A stretch of 64,000 nt of DNA from Oscillospiraceae bacterium. GTDB taxonomy: Bacteria > Bacillota > Clostridia > Oscillospirales > Oscillospiraceae. The position numbers and the translations under genes were made by a program. Below the pieces are notes generated by a model that searched no databases, was not told the DNA's origin, and worked only from the letters and a program-made list of their open reading frames with translations. Location of the stretch: positions 62,001 to 126,000 of the forward strand of contig CAKASQ030000028.1 in the NCBI GenBank assembly GCA_916988195.3, written 5' to 3'. Shown here piece after piece: positions 61,663 to 64,000 of this stretch (the stretch's first letter is position 1; every line of letters starts with the position of its first letter).

Positions 61663-62841
61663 CTACATGGCGGCAAGCAGCTTGACCAACTCCGGCTTTT
61701 CGGCGAGAATTTGGAGGACTTTTTGCATCTCTCCTGTTGGCGCAAACGCCCCCGGCGTCGGCGTCTGAAAGAAATTTTCATCCACCTTTTGCGCCAGAAG
61801 CAGCCGCTCTTCGTTGTTCGTATGCGCATATACCTCCGTCACCATGCGAGCCTGTGCGTGGCCGGTGTCTCCCTGGACTGCCTTAATGTTTCCACAGCTG
61901 ATCTGGAGCTTGATGGAGGTGCTGCTGTGCCGCAGGCTGTGAAACACAACGCTCCGCAGCTCGTTTTCCTGAATTAACGTCGCCAGCATCTTGTCGATCT
62001 GCCGCGGCTCATACGGGCGGCCGCCCGGCTGCGCAAGGACTAAATTAAAATTCTTGTAGTCGGAGCCAAGCAACATTTTCTCTTCGTCCTGCCGCTTCTT
62101 CGCCTCAATCAGCGCCAGCGCGACGGTTTTCGGAAGAAAGACCGTGCGGACGCTGCTGGTTGTTTTCGGCGTTTTTAATGTGAGCATTGTCTTGCAGTTT
62201 GTCCGCTTCCACTCCGGGAACGTAAAAAAGACCTTGCTCCGGCCGCGCTTTTCCAGTGCCTCCACGCTGCTCTTTTCGCAGCGTTTGAGTTCCTTGTTGA
62301 TAAACAGCGAGGCGTTTCCGGAAGCAAGGGCTTCCTCCGACAGGTCTATGCAGTCCCATGTCAGGCCAAGAATTTCCCCGATCCGCATGGAGCAGCCGAG
62401 CGCCAGAAGCATCGCCAGCTTCAGAACGGGGTTTTCGCAGATTGCCAGCGCGTATTTGACCTCACCGGCAGACCATGAATCACGCTCTTTTTTCACACGT
62501 TCTGGGAGCGTCGCGTTTTCTGCCGGATTGATGTCAATGTACCTCCAGCCGATGGCCTTTTTGAAAGCGCCGCTCATCAGTGCGTGAATTTTGACGATAA
62601 CCGTCGGCGAGATTTTTTTGTCCTTTTTTCGATGCCCCTTGAGTACGACAGCCGGCTGCTCCAGCAGCTTGTCATAAAAGACGTCCAGACCGTGTGTCGT
62701 CACGTCTTTGACCAAAACGTCTCCGATTGCCGGCTTGATATAATGCGCGATGAAATGCTGACTGCTGGATAGGTAGGAATCTCCCCAGTGCTTCAGCCCG
62801 TAGAGCTGCACATATTCATCCAACAATTCTCCCACCGTCAC
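61663..62841 (-). CDS. int: Tyrosine recombinase / integrase (N terminus displaced by frameshift)
   Basis: 392 codons from a GTG at 62841, the first usable start in frame. The catalytic domain is complete: Arg in LGCSMRIGEILGLTW, FHSLRHSSTSI (HxLR), GHAQARMVTEVYAHT with His and the nucleophile Tyr. A SAM-like core-binding domain covers roughly the first 110 residues. The true N-terminal arm-binding domain lies upstream in the same frame (62842-63022) but has no start codon, see the separate entry. It sits next to tRNA-Thr, as integrases of tRNA-targeting elements do, and would excise or integrate the element. Confidence 0.9.
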   Translation of the reverse strand: MTVGELLDEYVQLYGLKHWGDSYLSSSQHFIAHYIKPAIGDVLVKDVTTHGLDVFYDKLLEQPAVVLKGHRKKDKKISPTVIVKIHALMSGAFKKAIGWRYIDINPAENATLPERVKKERDSWSAGEVKYALAICENPVLKLAMLLALGCSMRIGEILGLTWDCIDLSEEALASGNASLFINKELKRCEKSSVEALEKRGRSKVFFTFPEWKRTNCKTMLTLKTPKTTSSVRTVFLPKTVALALIEAKKRQDEEKMLLGSDYKNFNLVLAQPGGRPYEPRQIDKMLATLIQENELRSVVFHSLRHSSTSIKLQISCGNIKAVQGDTGHAQARMVTEVYAHTNNEERLLLAQKVDENFFQTPTPGAFAPTGEMQKVLQILAEKPELVKLLAAM

Positions 62842-63032
62842 ATAATGATCCTTTTTCGATGCAAGGATCGTCTGCTGCGGCGGCTCGAATACGCCGAGGC
62901 TTCTTTCATATTCAATTTGTGCAATGCGCAGCTTCGCCGCTTCATAAGAGTCAAACCGTTCCGAAATCGGTTTTTCATAATTCGGGCAGCGATAGCTGAT
63001 CTCATATTTTTGACCTTTTTCCTTGGTACCAT
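62842..63032 (-). pseudogene. Frameshifted N-terminal segment of the integrase
   Basis: ATG at 63032 has a good ribosome site (AGGAGTGAGAGT) and begins Met-Val-Pro-Arg-Lys-Lys, but after a run of five A (63016-63020 on the plus strand as T) the frame is wrong. Shifting by -1 there joins directly to Gly-Gln-Lys-Tyr-Glu-Ile-Ser-Tyr-Arg-Cys-Pro and on without a stop into the integrase. A sixth A would restore one gene of about 456 codons. Either a base deletion, a sequencing error or a -1 programmed shift on AAA AAG. Confidence 0.75.
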
Positions 63033-63181
63033 ACTCTCACTCCTATTGAATGATTGGAGCGACTGCCTCCTTCCCATGCCCGCAAATCTGAAAGTACGGT
63101 ATCCGTTCGTACTGCCAGTATAGCACGAGCAGGAGATGGACGCAATGCTGCGAGCAGACCGAGTTTTACGGTCAAAGGTGT

Positions 63182-63388
63182 TTATTTCTGTCCCAGATAG
63201 TCCAGCAGGACTTGACGCGGAATCCTGATCTGCCTTCCGACTTTGATGCTCCTGATTTCACCGGAACGGACTAGCCGGTAAGCCGTGTTTCGGCCAACAT
63301 TGAGGATGGGCATTAAATCTTCCACACAGAGGGTTATGGGGAGCGTTCTCGTTGATGTATGATAGTCTTCTTCTCTGTTTTTGCTCAT
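63182..63388 (-). CDS. xis: Excisionase-like helix-turn-helix protein
   Basis: 68 residues. CVEDLMPILNVGRNTAYRLV followed by SGEIRSIKVGRQIRIPRQVLLDYL is the MerR-like winged helix of small excisionases (HTH_17), which bend att DNA and direct the integrase to excision. ATG 63388 follows GGAGGCACTCGCT. It precedes the integrase on the same strand. The 140-nt gap between them shows no further gene. Confidence 0.85.
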   Translation of the reverse strand: MSKNREEDYHTSTRTLPITLCVEDLMPILNVGRNTAYRLVRSGEIRSIKVGRQIRIPRQVLLDYLGQK

Positions 63389-63428
63389 AGCGAGTGCCTC
63401 CGGTTCTTCAAAATGATAAATGACCTGC

Positions 63429-63917
63429 CTATTCAACCGCAAAAATCTGATTTGCGTAGGAATACATGGTTGCGAGCTCGTCAATTGCCTGACTGCGAAT
63501 CGCGTAGGCTGTTCGCGGTGAGATACCAAGGCTCTTCGATATTTCGCTCCAGCTGCGTTGGTCGAAATAATATGCAGTTATGATCTCGCGTTCACGCGCG
63601 CTCAGTAAGTCGACATAATGCAGCAAGCGATCCTGCTCCCGAAGCAGGCTCATATACGTCTCTAAAGCCTCACTGATTATTTCCTGATTCAGCCGTTCTG
63701 TGATGTCTCTGTAACTCAGTGCAATTCCAGGTACGTCGCGGGGCATTTCCGCAGCGACTTGCGTTCCTTTCTTTGCGTATGTCATGACCTCTATCATTTC
63801 CTGTGGAGTAACTGCCTTGGCGAAACGAAGCTCATAGCGCATAAGCTCGATCTTCCGAATCATCTGCGGATCGTTTTCTAAAAGTGACAGAACATATTGG
63901 TTCATATCTTTCTCCAT
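63429..63917 (-). CDS. Sigma-70 region 4-like regulator of the mobile element
   Basis: 162 residues. The C-terminal third, LLSAREREIITAYYFDQRSWSEISKSLGISPRTAYAIRSQAIDEL (residues about 110-155), is a region 4-type helix-turn-helix as in small sigma factors or phage late regulators. No region 2 is evident, so it may act as an anti-terminator-like or activator protein instead of a full sigma factor. Starts at ATG 63917 after AAGGAGTGCTGCTT. Quoted key parts: SAREREIITAYYFDQR and SKSLGISPRTAYAIR. Confidence 0.78.
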   Translation of the reverse strand: MEKDMNQYVLSLLENDPQMIRKIELMRYELRFAKAVTPQEMIEVMTYAKKGTQVAAEMPRDVPGIALSYRDITERLNQEIISEALETYMSLLREQDRLLHYVDLLSAREREIITAYYFDQRSWSEISKSLGISPRTAYAIRSQAIDELATMYSYANQIFAVE

Positions 63918-64000
63918 AAGCAGCACTCCTTCAAATTCCGTAGATTTCAATGGATGCGGGGACGGAAAAAGCAAAAACAGATGACCCTGAACCGCTTTGT

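Noticed and set aside
62838-63077. 79-codon open frame upstream of the integrase as a separate gene
   Set aside because: It is the wrong reading frame of the integrase N-terminal region; the -1 frame gives a coherent continuation into the integrase.

Overview
The window looks like the chromosome of a GC-rich, probably spore-forming clostridial Firmicute of the Oscillospiraceae type. The evidence is PolC-type DNA polymerase III, an IspH-ribosomal protein S1 fusion, a GerW/YtfJ spore protein, Firmicute gene orders (pyrH-frr, uppS-cdsA-dxr-rseP-ispG-polC, scpA-scpB-ytfJ-dacF, tig-clpP-clpX-lon-engB, rplS-lepB-rbgA-rnhB-yraN), a CIRCE operator and a tandem glycine riboswitch. The genus cannot be fixed from the sequence alone.

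Layout. 1-2.7 kb: 5' part of an oleate hydratase gene and glnS, both on the minus strand. 2.8-13.7 kb: plus-strand pyrH, frr, then isoprenoid/envelope genes (uppS, cdsA, dxr, rseP, ispG) and polC. 13.9-16.1 kb: two CobW/COG0523-type GTPases, one with an extreme His/Asp/Cys-rich metal-binding segment. 16.2-16.9 kb: two tRNA-Ser genes and a previously unannotated-looking type I toxin-antitoxin locus (31-residue hydrophobic peptide with a converging antisense RNA). 16.9-25.6 kb: an aminotransferase, then a glycine riboswitch driving a glycine cleavage operon in which GcvT is fused to a divergent serine hydroxymethyltransferase, followed by gcvH, gcvPA, gcvPB and a lipoate ligase. 25.8-29.0 kb: a TAXI-type TRAP transporter. 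29.4-37.0 kb: htpG under CIRCE, an M19 dipeptidase with a DUF819 membrane protein, an MBL hydrolase and an ABC-F ATPase with degenerate motifs. 37.2-43.3 kb: ispH-rpsA, plsC, cmk, a flavoprotein, an RpiR-type regulator and an RNA pseudouridine synthase. 43.3-48.7 kb: dacF, ytfJ, DUF2953, scpB, scpA, an M50 protease and engB. 48.7-55 kb: lon, clpX, clpP, tig (protein quality control). 54.8-61.2 kb: phosphoesterase, thrC, second M19 dipeptidase, yraN, rnhB, rbgA, lepB, rplS. 61.4-64 kb: tRNA-Thr and, next to it, the integrase end of a mobile element (integrase with a frameshifted start, excisionase-like protein, sigma-like protein) that runs off the window.

Two dispersed repeat families are the most unusual non-coding content. 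Family 1 (seven copies of about 100-106 bp plus one solo hairpin) has the architecture of REPINs: two GTAG-led hairpins in inverted orientation around a spacer containing a conserved AATTCG-like core. Family 2 (three copies, about 170-275 bp) is a multi-hairpin element with variable hairpin tips; one copy is flanked by a 25-nt direct duplication of a terminator hairpin. All coordinates were read by eye from the sequence; family assignments rest on motifs and remembered family features, not on searches.
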